DNA of 20,011 nucleotides from Desulfatirhabdium sp964549995 (lineage in GTDB: Bacteria; Desulfobacterota; Desulfobacteria; Desulfobacterales; Desulfatirhabdiaceae), in NCBI GenBank assembly GCA_964549995.1, contig CAZJXF010000059.1:1-20011 (forward strand), given 5' to 3'. Below are positions 6,722-14,197 of this stretch, one piece after another. The notes below the pieces were generated by a model that ran no database searches, was not told the DNA's origin, and saw nothing but the letters and a program-made list of their open reading frames with translations. A program made the position numbers and the translations under genes. How positions within the stretch are numbered: the first letter of the stretch is position 1; each line of letters begins with the position of its first letter.

Positions 6722-6797
6722 GCGCCCGTGGCCCAGGGGATAGGGCGTCAGCCTCCGGAGCTGAAGATCGCTGGTTCAAGTCCAGCCGGGCGTACCA
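6722..6797 (+). tRNA. tRNA-Arg (anticodon CCG)
   Basis: A full 76-nt cloverleaf can be drawn with an encoded CCA end. The acceptor stem pairs GCGCCCG with CGGGCGT (first pair G-U), the D stem GCCC with GGGC, the anticodon stem TCAGC with GCTGA around loop CTCCGGA, and the T stem GCTGG with CCAGC around TTCAAGT. The anticodon CCG reads the arginine codon CGG. I see no duplicated 3' end nearby that would suggest use as an integration site. Confidence 0.96.
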
Positions 6798-6898
6798 CCC
6801 ATCCTCCTTCCTTGCAGGCTTTGCTTTCTCCCTTTTCATTCTTTCAGCCGAATACCACTTCAGCCGGACCGTTCAGCCGATCGTTTGCCAGCAGCATC

Positions 6899-7024
6899 GG
6901 GCGATAAATGGGGTACGTTACTGCAAGAATGCAAAATGTGTAGTGCGAAAGCCTGCTGGGCGACCCACCGGCTCTCCCCAGCGAGGTCAAACGTAGACCA
7001 AGGATCTCATTTCCTCCATCGCCC
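6899..7024. ncRNA. Candidate structured RNA (strand undecided)
   Basis: Four helices nest inside each other in this noncoding gap. GGGCGAT (6899-6905) pairs with ATCGCCC (7018-7024). TACGTT (6914-6919) pairs with AACGTA (6990-6995). GAAAGCC (6947-6953) pairs with GGCTCTC (6970-6976, one G-U). TGGG (6957-6960) pairs with CCCA (6964-6967) around a 3-nt loop. A small side hairpin TGCA-AGAA-TGCA (6922-6933) lies in one internal loop. Weaker outer pairs (6869-6873 with 7035-7039, 6882-6885 with 7031-7034) would extend the rod. The shape, a long rod with an asymmetric internal bubble, is loosely like 6S RNA, but I recognise no conserved 6S sequence. It could be a 3'-UTR of the cheA transcript or a free RNA from either strand. 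Confidence 0.3.
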
Positions 7025-7096
7025 CGGAATAACGAACGGATTTGCATCTCCGGGAGTTGGGGCGCCGCCACACGCAATTTCCCAGGCTCTTGGATC

Positions 7097-8701
7097 TCAC
7101 GTTCCCTTTGCCGTCCCCATCGTCTGCAGCCCGTTTTTCGCCAGCATGTCCACATCCAGCATCGATGTCAACACACCCGATTCCAAAACGCCGATTCCGG
7201 AAAAGATGCGGGCATTGCGGATCAATTGCCCTGGCCGAAGAATCATGACCGGCTTGTTTCCCACAATCGAGTCCACCATCAATCCCCGTATCGGAAGACG
7301 ATCGGATGAAGCCGCACCGGGAGAACGCAGCATCAGCACACCGGGAGGCCTTCGCTCATCGATCTTGACCCCGAAGAGCTTTCTCAAATCCAGAATACTT
7401 TCCCGGAGGTCATCCGGTGGAACCCCATAGGTGGCGGCATCGAGCCCCGATGTCGGAACGGCTATCCGATAAGGGCCTACCGTGAAGACGACGGCATGCA
7501 TCACCGAAAGCGACATCGGCAGACTCACCGTGATGGTTGTACCCTCACCCGGTGTCGAATCGATGTCGAGGGTTCCGTTGAGATAGGTGATGGCCTGAGC
7601 GATGACGTTCATCCCGATGCCCCGACCTGCCGTCTCATCGGCTGCAGATGCCGTCGAAAAATCGCTGTTCAGAATGGTGGCGAAAAAAGAGGATTTGTCC
7701 ATCCAAGCGATATCGGCATCTCCGTATCCCCGTCGCTCCCGCAGATAGCGCTCGATGGCCTCCCGCCGAATGCCGGCTCCATCGTCTGCAATCCGAAGCA
7801 CGAGGGTTTCCTTGCGGCTCTCCGCCCCAATCCGGATCGTTCCCTGCTCCGGTTTTCCCTTCGCCCGTCGCTCCTCCGGGGGTTCGATACCATGTGCGAT
7901 CGCGTTTCGAACGATATGGATCATCGGCTCTCGCAACCTGTCGAGAAGCGCCACATCCGCCTTGATATCTCCTCCGGAAAGAACGATCCGAACCGTTTTC
8001 CCCATCTGCCGGGCCTGATGATGGATCGTATGCCTGTAGAGTTCGATGAATTCTTCGATCGACATGAGCCGCAACTGCGCGAGCCGAAAATAGAGCCCTT
8101 TTCCAAGCGCCGCAAATTGATCGATCCAGCTCTGCACGGCCGCCATTTCCGGAGGAAGGGCCGGTTTCGAGCGCTCCATCAGCAACAGCTCCTGGGAAAA
8201 CCCCAAAAGCTCTTCGATGAGCGAACACGGCACCCCGATGGATCGGATCGGATCGACAGTCACCGCTTCCGACGTCGCATCCTGCAGAGGCGGCTTCGGT
8301 TCCGCGACGGTGCCTCCAGCTTCCGGCCCTTTGGCCAGCACTTGCAACAGACGGTAATAGGCGGTGTTCAGTTCGGGTACATCGAGCTGACCCAGACGCG
8401 GCACCAGAGCCTTCAACAGGGAATAGCCCTCCGTCAGGACTCGGATCGACGCCTCCTGGGCCGTGCATTCCCGCCGCTGAAATTTGAGGCACCAGGCTTC
8501 CATTTCATGGGCGAGACGAGAAATGGCATCCAGGCTCATGGCCCTGGCCATTCCCTTGATCGAGTGGATCTTTCCGTGAAGTTCCTGCCAATGACCCGTT
8601 TCTTCAGGGGCCGCTTCCACGTCGATCAGAATCGATCCGATTTCCTGAAGGTATTTGTCCGATTCCCTAAGGAAGATCTGCCGGTATTTCTCCAGATCCA
8701 T
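7097..8701 (-). CDS. cheA: Chemotaxis-type histidine kinase CheA (short form)
   Basis: The 534-residue CheA is the kinase of a chemosensory array. The Hpt domain (1-120) has phosphoacceptor H46 in KIHSIKGMA. A linker of about 40 residues (122-160) replaces the usual P2 response-regulator-docking domain. A dimerisation/ATPase region spans about 160-395, with the N box HIVRNAIAHG (262-271), ADDGAG (305-310) and GRGIGMNVI (359-367). The CheW-like P5 domain covers about 398-525. All catalytic residues are present, but the protein is shorter than a typical CheA of about 650 residues, and loss of P2 usually lowers phosphotransfer specificity (family knowledge). It is the last gene of a long minus-strand string and its start overlaps cheW by 35 bp. 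MDLEKYRQIFLRES is a typical CheA N-terminus, which supports that start. No cheR or cheB is nearby. Confidence 0.93.
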   Translation of the reverse strand: MDLEKYRQIFLRESDKYLQEIGSILIDVEAAPEETGHWQELHGKIHSIKGMARAMSLDAISRLAHEMEAWCLKFQRRECTAQEASIRVLTEGYSLLKALVPRLGQLDVPELNTAYYRLLQVLAKGPEAGGTVAEPKPPLQDATSEAVTVDPIRSIGVPCSLIEELLGFSQELLLMERSKPALPPEMAAVQSWIDQFAALGKGLYFRLAQLRLMSIEEFIELYRHTIHHQARQMGKTVRIVLSGGDIKADVALLDRLREPMIHIVRNAIAHGIEPPEERRAKGKPEQGTIRIGAESRKETLVLRIADDGAGIRREAIERYLRERRGYGDADIAWMDKSSFFATILNSDFSTASAADETAGRGIGMNVIAQAITYLNGTLDIDSTPGEGTTITVSLPMSLSVMHAVVFTVGPYRIAVPTSGLDAATYGVPPDDLRESILDLRKLFGVKIDERRPPGVLMLRSPGAASSDRLPIRGLMVDSIVGNKPVMILRPGQLIRNARIFSGIGVLESGVLTSMLDVDMLAKNGLQTMGTAKGT

Positions 8702-9074
8702 GACCGCTGTTGAATATCCTCTCGATCCATCGTTCCATGGGAAGAATGTGCACCATAACGCCGGGTTCGAGAACGATCCGATCCGCCGTTCGATCTTCGA
8801 GCCTGCGTATGGATCCGATGGCGTCCGCCAGAAAAGCCATCGTATGGTGCCGCCACCGAAACAGCATCAACCGGGATCCGGTTGCGGGAAGGTCTCCCAA
8901 AAGTACCCCCAGGTCGATGACATCGTAGAGATCCCCCCGATAGAAGAGAAGCCCCTTATAGAAGGAAGGCATCATCGGCACGGGATAAACGGCGTATTCT
9001 TCGACGATCCGATGGATGACTCCCGCATCGAGCCCGTACCATTTTCCCCCTACCTGAAACGTCAGCACATCCAT
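8667..9074 (-). CDS. cheW: CheW-like coupling protein
   Basis: This is a 135-residue single CheW domain. It starts with the usual beta strand (LTFQVGGKWYGLDAGVIHRIVE) and carries the hallmark GLLFYRGDLYDVIDLG at 41-56, matching the GxxxxRGxxxPVxDL pattern except that P is D. CheW links receptors to CheA in the membrane-bound array. It lies nine bases after the receptor stop codon with no clear Shine-Dalgarno site, so translation is probably coupled to the receptor gene. Its 3' end overlaps cheA by 35 bp. The C-terminal tail (120-135) is polar and may be dispensable. Confidence 0.88.
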   Translation of the reverse strand: MDVLTFQVGGKWYGLDAGVIHRIVEEYAVYPVPMMPSFYKGLLFYRGDLYDVIDLGVLLGDLPATGSRLMLFRWRHHTMAFLADAIGSIRRLEDRTADRIVLEPGVMVHILPMERWIERIFNSGHGSGEIPADLP

Positions 9075-9083
9075 GCCCGGGTC

Positions 9084-10349
9084 TCATTCATCGGATGCTG
9101 TCAGTTGAAACCGCTGCTTCGCCTGAACCATCTGTTCCGACAGTTCGTTCAGGGAGTGCATCGTCTGCACCATGGTTTTCATGTTCTGGTGCTGCCTGCG
9201 AACGGCTGCGATGGTTCGGCCGGCAGCCCCTCGGTTGTCGTCGGCCAGCTTCTTCAACTCGCCGAACTGATCCAGAAACCGCCGCATCTGTCGAACCTGT
9301 TTGTCGGTGATTTCCTCGATTTCCTTGACTTCTCCATAGATCTTATCGACCCCCGAAAGCACCCCTCCGAAGGTATCGATTACGTTCTGGATAATGGCCT
9401 CTCCCTTCCCGATGCCTTCCTGACTCTTCTGCAGAACGCCGATCACCTCGGCATTGTCCTTCAGGATATCGTTCACCATCCGATCGATTTCTGCCGAACT
9501 GCGCTTGGAATTTTCCGCCATCGATCGGATTTCTTCGGCAACGAGCGCAAATCCCTTTCCCTGTTCTCCGGCCCGTGTCGCTTCGATGCTGGCATTCAAG
9601 GAAAGCAGATCGGTCTTTCTGGCGATTTCCTCGATGACGTTGACGACGAGCCGGATCTTGTCGATCTTGGATGCTACACGGTACATGGGCTGGGCATAGC
9701 TGCCCATTTGAGCGATGACCTGCTGGAGCTGGCTCAAGGTTTGGCGGGCATGGGCCTCCCCTTTTTCGGCCGCAGCCTTGGCGTCCGCCACCCGGGCCAC
9801 GGTGCGGGCACTTTGGGCCACCATTTCCTCCATGGCGATCAGCCCCCTGTCGATCTGCTCGGCCGTCTTTTCGGCAACCACTACCTGTTTTTCCGATCCC
9901 TTGGCAATGAGGGACGCGGCCTGCGCCACTTCCTGATTGTCGTCTGCGGCCTTCCGGATCAGAACGTTCAATTCCTGCCCCGCCTGTTGAATCCGGTTGA
10001 AAAGCTGATGAATATCCACAATGGCCTGCCGTAGCTCCTGCACCATGCGGGCAAACATCTCTTCGAGCTCCCGCAGCTCATCGAGAGACTGAATGACCAC
10101 ATCTACACTCAGATCTCCGGCCCCCACCTGGCGGGCTGCCTCCCGAAGACGGTTGAGCCGTTTCAAAACGGAATTGGACACCATCGTTCCGAACGTCACC
10201 CCCAGAGCCATGGCCACGGCTGTCGATGTCGCCTGAGCCAGATAGAAATCGCTCGTCAGGGTGTTCACCAGGCCGACGACGACCATCACGGCCAAAAGAA
10301 GACCGAGAAACGATAAGATCAGCTTGTTCTTGAGGCTGGTTCTTCCCAT
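9084..10349 (-). CDS. Methyl-accepting chemotaxis protein without a sensor domain
   Basis: This is a 421-residue receptor. Two membrane helices (about 9-31 and 40-60) are separated by only eight or so residues, so there is no periplasmic ligand-binding domain. A HAMP domain (about 61-112) and a coiled-coil signalling domain follow, with the invariant tip EEIARKTDLLSLNASIEATRAGEQGKGFALVAEEIR (given in part: residues 240-275). The tip should bind CheW and CheA from the adjacent genes. There is no C-terminal CheR-binding pentapeptide. ATG 10349 is chosen because GGAGGA lies ten bases upstream and the membrane helix starts soon after; the frame stays open to 10427. The start overlaps the receiver-PAS gene by 31 bp. 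What it senses is unknown: membrane state, a cytoplasmic signal or a partner protein are possible. Confidence 0.92.
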   Translation of the reverse strand: MGRTSLKNKLILSFLGLLLAVMVVVGLVNTLTSDFYLAQATSTAVAMALGVTFGTMVSNSVLKRLNRLREAARQVGAGDLSVDVVIQSLDELRELEEMFARMVQELRQAIVDIHQLFNRIQQAGQELNVLIRKAADDNQEVAQAASLIAKGSEKQVVVAEKTAEQIDRGLIAMEEMVAQSARTVARVADAKAAAEKGEAHARQTLSQLQQVIAQMGSYAQPMYRVASKIDKIRLVVNVIEEIARKTDLLSLNASIEATRAGEQGKGFALVAEEIRSMAENSKRSSAEIDRMVNDILKDNAEVIGVLQKSQEGIGKGEAIIQNVIDTFGGVLSGVDKIYGEVKEIEEITDKQVRQMRRFLDQFGELKKLADDNRGAAGRTIAAVRRQHQNMKTMVQTMHSLNELSEQMVQAKQRFQLTASDE

Positions 10350-11134
10350 GGCGTCAAATCCTCCAATGCGACGATCCACCCGATGGGTTTCTGTGCCACC
10401 CGATGGATGGATACGATGGTCCGCCAATGGATACCGGAATCGGTGACGGTAAAAGAAGCGGCGATACGATCCGGGTTGCGGGCTGCCGCCTTCATGGCTC
10501 CGACAAGACGTGAATAGGCCGATTCCGGAAAAACGATCCCGATGTGTCGGTTCAACAGAGATTCAAGGGGTTTGTTCAGAATCTTCAACCCAGGGGCATT
10601 GACCCGGATGATCTTGGCATCCTTGTCGACCACGAGAATACCGATACCGATGCTCTCGATGATGCCTTCCTGGAAATCCATCATTTCGACCAGCTCGGCT
10701 GTCGACTGCCTGGGGAACATCCGGGCCGTTTCCATGATCTCCGGCGGTGCATCGGTCGGAGAATGGGCCTCGAGCTTGTCGAGGAACCGACCGATATGCT
10801 CCGCCATGGTTTCGATCGGCCCTTTGGCGATGTAGTAATCGGCCCCGATTTTCTGAACATCCTCTACGGTTTCGATGAGGGATCCCGACAGGGCGATGAT
10901 GGGAAAGGGACGATTCGGAAAGAGATTCCGGGTGAACTGAATGAGTTGTTTACCGTCGATCTTCGGCATGATGATATCGACGAACAGGATGTGGACGGTT
11001 TCTTCCCGCAGTTTCGTGATCCCTTCCTTTCCATCATAGGCTTTGATCACCTCATATCCCCGTTTTTCGAGAAGATCCGATAGAAATTCCACAAAGAAAA
11101 AGTCGTTGTCGACAACGAGTGCCCTGCCTTTCAT
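10319..11134 (-). CDS. Response regulator with receiver and PAS domains
   Basis: The 271-residue protein has an N-terminal receiver (1-122) with acidic D9/D11, phosphoacceptor D53 in FVDIIMPKIDG, switch S83 and K104. A PAS domain follows at about 150-262 (GIIESIGIGILVVDKDAKIIRVNAPG). There is no DNA-binding, GGDEF, EAL or kinase domain. It is the only receiver in the chemosensory cluster, so it is the likely CheA target in place of CheY; this is inferred from position. The PAS domain may bind a partner or a cofactor. ATG 11134 follows AAGGAGG by seven or so bases; the ATPase stop codon is 16 bases upstream, consistent with one transcript. Confidence 0.88.
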   Translation of the reverse strand: MKGRALVVDNDFFFVEFLSDLLEKRGYEVIKAYDGKEGITKLREETVHILFVDIIMPKIDGKQLIQFTRNLFPNRPFPIIALSGSLIETVEDVQKIGADYYIAKGPIETMAEHIGRFLDKLEAHSPTDAPPEIMETARMFPRQSTAELVEMMDFQEGIIESIGIGILVVDKDAKIIRVNAPGLKILNKPLESLLNRHIGIVFPESAYSRLVGAMKAAARNPDRIAASFTVTDSGIHWRTIVSIHRVAQKPIGWIVALEDLTPWEEPASRTS

Positions 11135-11150
11135 CTTCTGTTCCTCCTTT

Positions 11151-13514
11151 TCAGGCGATACAGACACGATGCACTTCCCGAATATCGGTCAGGCCCTGAA
11201 ACACCTTGTTGATGCCATCCTGTTTGAGGGTCGTCATGCCTTCCGCCTTGGCCCGATCGAGCAGTTCCTCGGTCGGCGCCTTTCGTTTGATCAAGCGTTT
11301 GATCTCGGGTGTACCTTCCATCAATTCGTGAATACCCATCCGGCCCTTGTACCCGCTTCCCGAACATGCCTCACAGCCCTTCGGCCGATAAAGCACGAGA
11401 TCTTTCGAATAGACGATTCCGGTTTTGGCAAAATCCGTCGGGCCGTAGGAAGTCACCATATCCTCGAATTCCTCGGCGCTGGGATGGTAGGCCTCTTTGC
11501 ACTGGCGACACAGGGTTCGGACGAGCCTCTGGGCGAGAACTCCCAGAAAAGCGTCCGAAAAATTGAGCGGGTTCATTCCCATGTCGAGGAGCCGGGTAAC
11601 GGTTTCGGGCGCACTGTTCGTATGCAGGGTCGAAAACACGAGATGCCCCGTCAAGGAGGCTTCAATGCCGATCGATGCCGTCTCCTCGTCGCGCATTTCA
11701 CCGATCATGATGACATCGGGATCGGCGCGCAGAAAGGATCGCATCACTCTGGCAAAATCGAGTCCGATCCGGGGTTTGACCTCCACTTGCCGCAGCCCGG
11801 CCTGGGTGATTTCAACAGGGTCCTCCGCCGTCCAAATCTTGATGCCTGGCTTGTTGATGTGACCCAAAGCCGCATGCAGGGTGGTGGTTTTCCCGGAGCC
11901 GGTCGGCCCGACAACCAGGACAAGTCCATAAGGCTGGGAGACGATTTTCTGAAGCAATCGGAAATTGCGGTCGTTCAGCCCCATTTTGTCGAGGGGCATG
12001 GCACCGGCCTTGGCGAGGATCCGCAGCACCGCATCTTCCCATCCACCTGCCGTCGGAATGGTGGCCACCCGAAGTTCGAACGGTGGAATGCCTTTCCGCT
12101 TAAACACAATCTTCCCGTCCTGGGGCAGCCGTCGTTCGGAGATGTCGAGATTGGCCAAGATTTTGATGCGGGACAGGATCCCCCGGGCCATGGTGTTCGG
12201 CACTTTCAGGTATTCCTGACAGACCCCATCCATCCGAAAGCGGACACCCGTCTTTTTGGTGACGTCCGAAGGTTCGATGTGAATATCGGAAACGTTCTGT
12301 CTGTAAGCCGTCACCAAGATCTGGTCCACCAACCGAACGACCTGGCTGGCGTTTTCGTCGAGACTTGCCAGCTCCTCCTCAGGCTCGCTTTCTTCATCGA
12401 AGGAAATGTCGGGGATCAGGCTTTCGAGATCGACGGCGTCTTCCGATCCCGAAATCGTACTTTCATCGAAGAGCAGATGGATATACCGTTCGATGTCCTC
12501 CCGAATGCCCACCATGAGCCGGATGTTCTGAATCTTGATCAAGGCCTTGATATGATCGGTCTTGCGAATATCTTTCGGGTCATCCACGAGAATGTCGATC
12601 GTGTTCTTCGACCAGTGAATCGGAACCCAGCTGTCGTGGAGCAGGAAGGATTTCTTGAGGCTGCGGGAAATTTCCTTCGGCAGAGAGACCTGCGGATCGA
12701 AGGACTTGAACGGGCAGCCGTAAAACCGGGACAAGGATTCACCGATTTCGGTCTTGGGCACCTGAAATTCTTCGATCAGAACGGTTTCAACGCTCTTTCG
12801 GGTTTTCTGGGAGAGGACCAGCGCCCGTTGCAGCTGGGCGGGTGTGATCAGCCGTTTTTCGAGCAGCAGATCGTAGCGGGAACTCGGGGTCGTCGAAAGG
12901 GTGAGCGAACGGATTTTCGCATCGATGCGGGAATTTCCCGGATCGATCGACAGCGCACCTTTCAGCACCTCGAGGGCCATGTCCTTCTGATCGCGCGCCT
13001 CGAGAGATTCGGCCAGTTCAAGCATCCGCCCCGCCTTCGACGGCGGAGACATTTCCGTGGCTTGAATCGTTGTGATGATGGTTTCGGCGGCTTTTCGAGG
13101 CGTCATCCACTTGATCAGACACTCGAAATACTGTTTGAGAATGTCCGGCTTTTCCGGCTCCTTTCGAAAGGCTTTTTCGTATTCGGCACCGGCCTGAGGA
13201 TAAAGCCCCAGCTCCATCAATGCAGCCGCACTCTCGAGAATATCTTCGGTACGGGTCTCCTGTTGTAGGTTCTGTTGAAGGATCGCGATTTCTTTCGTAG
13301 AAAAAGAACCGTTCCCGACAGGTTCCGATTCCAATTCCTGTATGCGCCTTCTGGCCTCGGCGGAACGGTTCAGCAGCTCTTCCACGTCCGAAGGATCGAT
13401 GGATTTGGCAAACTGCAACAGTTCGCTGCAAAGCTTGAGGCTCTCCTCGAACAGGCCCATTTCGTGGTATACTTGGGCTTCCCGCATCTTGGCCGCAATC
13501 GTCGCCTTGTCCAT
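11151..13514 (-). CDS. PilB/GspE-type secretion motor ATPase with TPR-like N-terminus
   Basis: The 787-residue AAA-like ATPase belongs to the type IV pilus assembly/type II secretion family (PilB, GspE). Residues 1-200 are helical repeats resembling TPRs, an unusual addition. Residues 212-350 are a GspE N-terminal (MshEN-like) domain. The motor core has Walker A GPTGSGKT (536-543), the Asp box DIHIEPSD (410-417), Walker B MIGEMRDE (603-610) and a His box with HTN (631-633). Zinc-binding CxxC pairs are C669/C672 and C714/C717. Such ATPases form hexamers at the membrane base and drive pilin or pseudopilin polymerisation. No pilin, platform protein or secretin gene is in view, so the partner machine is encoded elsewhere or unknown. 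The MshEN c-di-GMP motif looks degenerate (RYD for RLG at 213-215; R221 where Gly is usual). Confidence 0.92.
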   Translation of the reverse strand: MDKATIAAKMREAQVYHEMGLFEESLKLCSELLQFAKSIDPSDVEELLNRSAEARRRIQELESEPVGNGSFSTKEIAILQQNLQQETRTEDILESAAALMELGLYPQAGAEYEKAFRKEPEKPDILKQYFECLIKWMTPRKAAETIITTIQATEMSPPSKAGRMLELAESLEARDQKDMALEVLKGALSIDPGNSRIDAKIRSLTLSTTPSSRYDLLLEKRLITPAQLQRALVLSQKTRKSVETVLIEEFQVPKTEIGESLSRFYGCPFKSFDPQVSLPKEISRSLKKSFLLHDSWVPIHWSKNTIDILVDDPKDIRKTDHIKALIKIQNIRLMVGIREDIERYIHLLFDESTISGSEDAVDLESLIPDISFDEESEPEEELASLDENASQVVRLVDQILVTAYRQNVSDIHIEPSDVTKKTGVRFRMDGVCQEYLKVPNTMARGILSRIKILANLDISERRLPQDGKIVFKRKGIPPFELRVATIPTAGGWEDAVLRILAKAGAMPLDKMGLNDRNFRLLQKIVSQPYGLVLVVGPTGSGKTTTLHAALGHINKPGIKIWTAEDPVEITQAGLRQVEVKPRIGLDFARVMRSFLRADPDVIMIGEMRDEETASIGIEASLTGHLVFSTLHTNSAPETVTRLLDMGMNPLNFSDAFLGVLAQRLVRTLCRQCKEAYHPSAEEFEDMVTSYGPTDFAKTGIVYSKDLVLYRPKGCEACSGSGYKGRMGIHELMEGTPEIKRLIKRKAPTEELLDRAKAEGMTTLKQDGINKVFQGLTDIREVHRVCIA

Positions 13515-13520
13515 CGAAGG

Positions 13521-14189
13521 CTACCCCTTCTTCTCCGCACGCCACAACCGGATTTCGGCCCGCAGGGCGCGGAACTCCGCCTGGATCAATTGGCGCATGG
13601 ACTCCAAGGCTTGTGCGAAAGCCTCGTGCAGGAGCATGCGATCGTCATCGGAACGAGACGCCACCGGAATCTCCGGTTGGCTGTCTTCGGAGGGCGCTTG
13701 AACGATCGCGCCTTCCGGTGGTTTCGGAGACGGCGCTTTTTCCGATTCGGATGTACCGCCCGATCGAACGGTTTCCCGAAGGCGATTGTATTCCGCTACC
13801 CGGGACAGCAGCCGCTCCCTTCGCTGCTGCTCCGGCATGCGATCCGGGAAAAAGCTCGCCTCCAGATCGGCGTAAACGGCATGCAGCAGTCGGATCGCTT
13901 CGGGATGGATGTCGGTTTTTCGCCTGTAGACGTATTGGCCGATACCCGTCAACAGTTCGAACCATTTGCGATTGACGGGATCATCGCCGTGTTTTCTTGA
14001 AAGCCTTCCGATTTCCTGCAGAAATCCGCGAACGGTATCCTCCGAGATTTCCCAGTCGATGGACAAAACCAGTACCTTGAGCACCTGAAGGGGGTTCTCC
14101 GGAGGCAGAGGTTCCGCCTGAAAGCTGAACAGATCGGGGACGGCATCCGGTTCGTTCCGATGGGGCCGGGTTTCGGTTGCATGCGGCAT
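13521..14189 (-). CDS. Unknown protein of the MglAB/ATPase cluster
   Basis: I do not recognise this 222-residue protein. An N-terminal helical region (about 30-115) starts PLQVLKVLVLSIDWEIS and continues with TGIGQYVYRRKTDIHPEAIRLLHAVYADLE. A low-complexity linker rich in Ser, Pro and Glu (about 138-178) follows, and the C-terminus is a likely coiled coil (EAFAQALESMRQLIQAEFRALRAEI). It has no signal peptide or membrane segment, so it is probably cytoplasmic. AGGTGA precedes the ATG at 14189. Its start is eight bases after the mglA stop and its stop is six bases before the ATPase start. That position suggests an adaptor between the GTPase and the motor; this is inference from context only. 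Confidence 0.8.
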   Translation of the reverse strand: MPHATETRPHRNEPDAVPDLFSFQAEPLPPENPLQVLKVLVLSIDWEISEDTVRGFLQEIGRLSRKHGDDPVNRKWFELLTGIGQYVYRRKTDIHPEAIRLLHAVYADLEASFFPDRMPEQQRRERLLSRVAEYNRLRETVRSGGTSESEKAPSPKPPEGAIVQAPSEDSQPEIPVASRSDDDRMLLHEAFAQALESMRQLIQAEFRALRAEIRLWRAEKKG

Positions 14190-14197
14190 CGTTTCAC

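Noticed and set aside
6722..6797. tRNA-Arg as an attachment site for an integrated element
   Set aside because: I found no integrase gene and no repeated copy of the tRNA 3' end in the window.
6899..7024. c-di-GMP (GEMM) riboswitch
   Set aside because: Some GCAAA and GCGAAAGCC pieces resemble the motif, but the conserved two-hairpin layout and receptor sequences are missing, and no gene is placed just downstream on the plus strand.
6844..7155. A 103-codon minus-strand frame after cheA
   Set aside because: It overlaps the cheA 3' end in another frame, has no family resemblance, and the region is better explained by nested RNA helices.
11043..13268. A 741-codon plus-strand open frame opposite the ATPase
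   Set aside because: It mirrors a clear PilB/GspE-type ATPase and has no recognisable domain. Similar long antisense frames lie opposite cheA, the receptor and the cytochrome, so they are a general effect of base composition.
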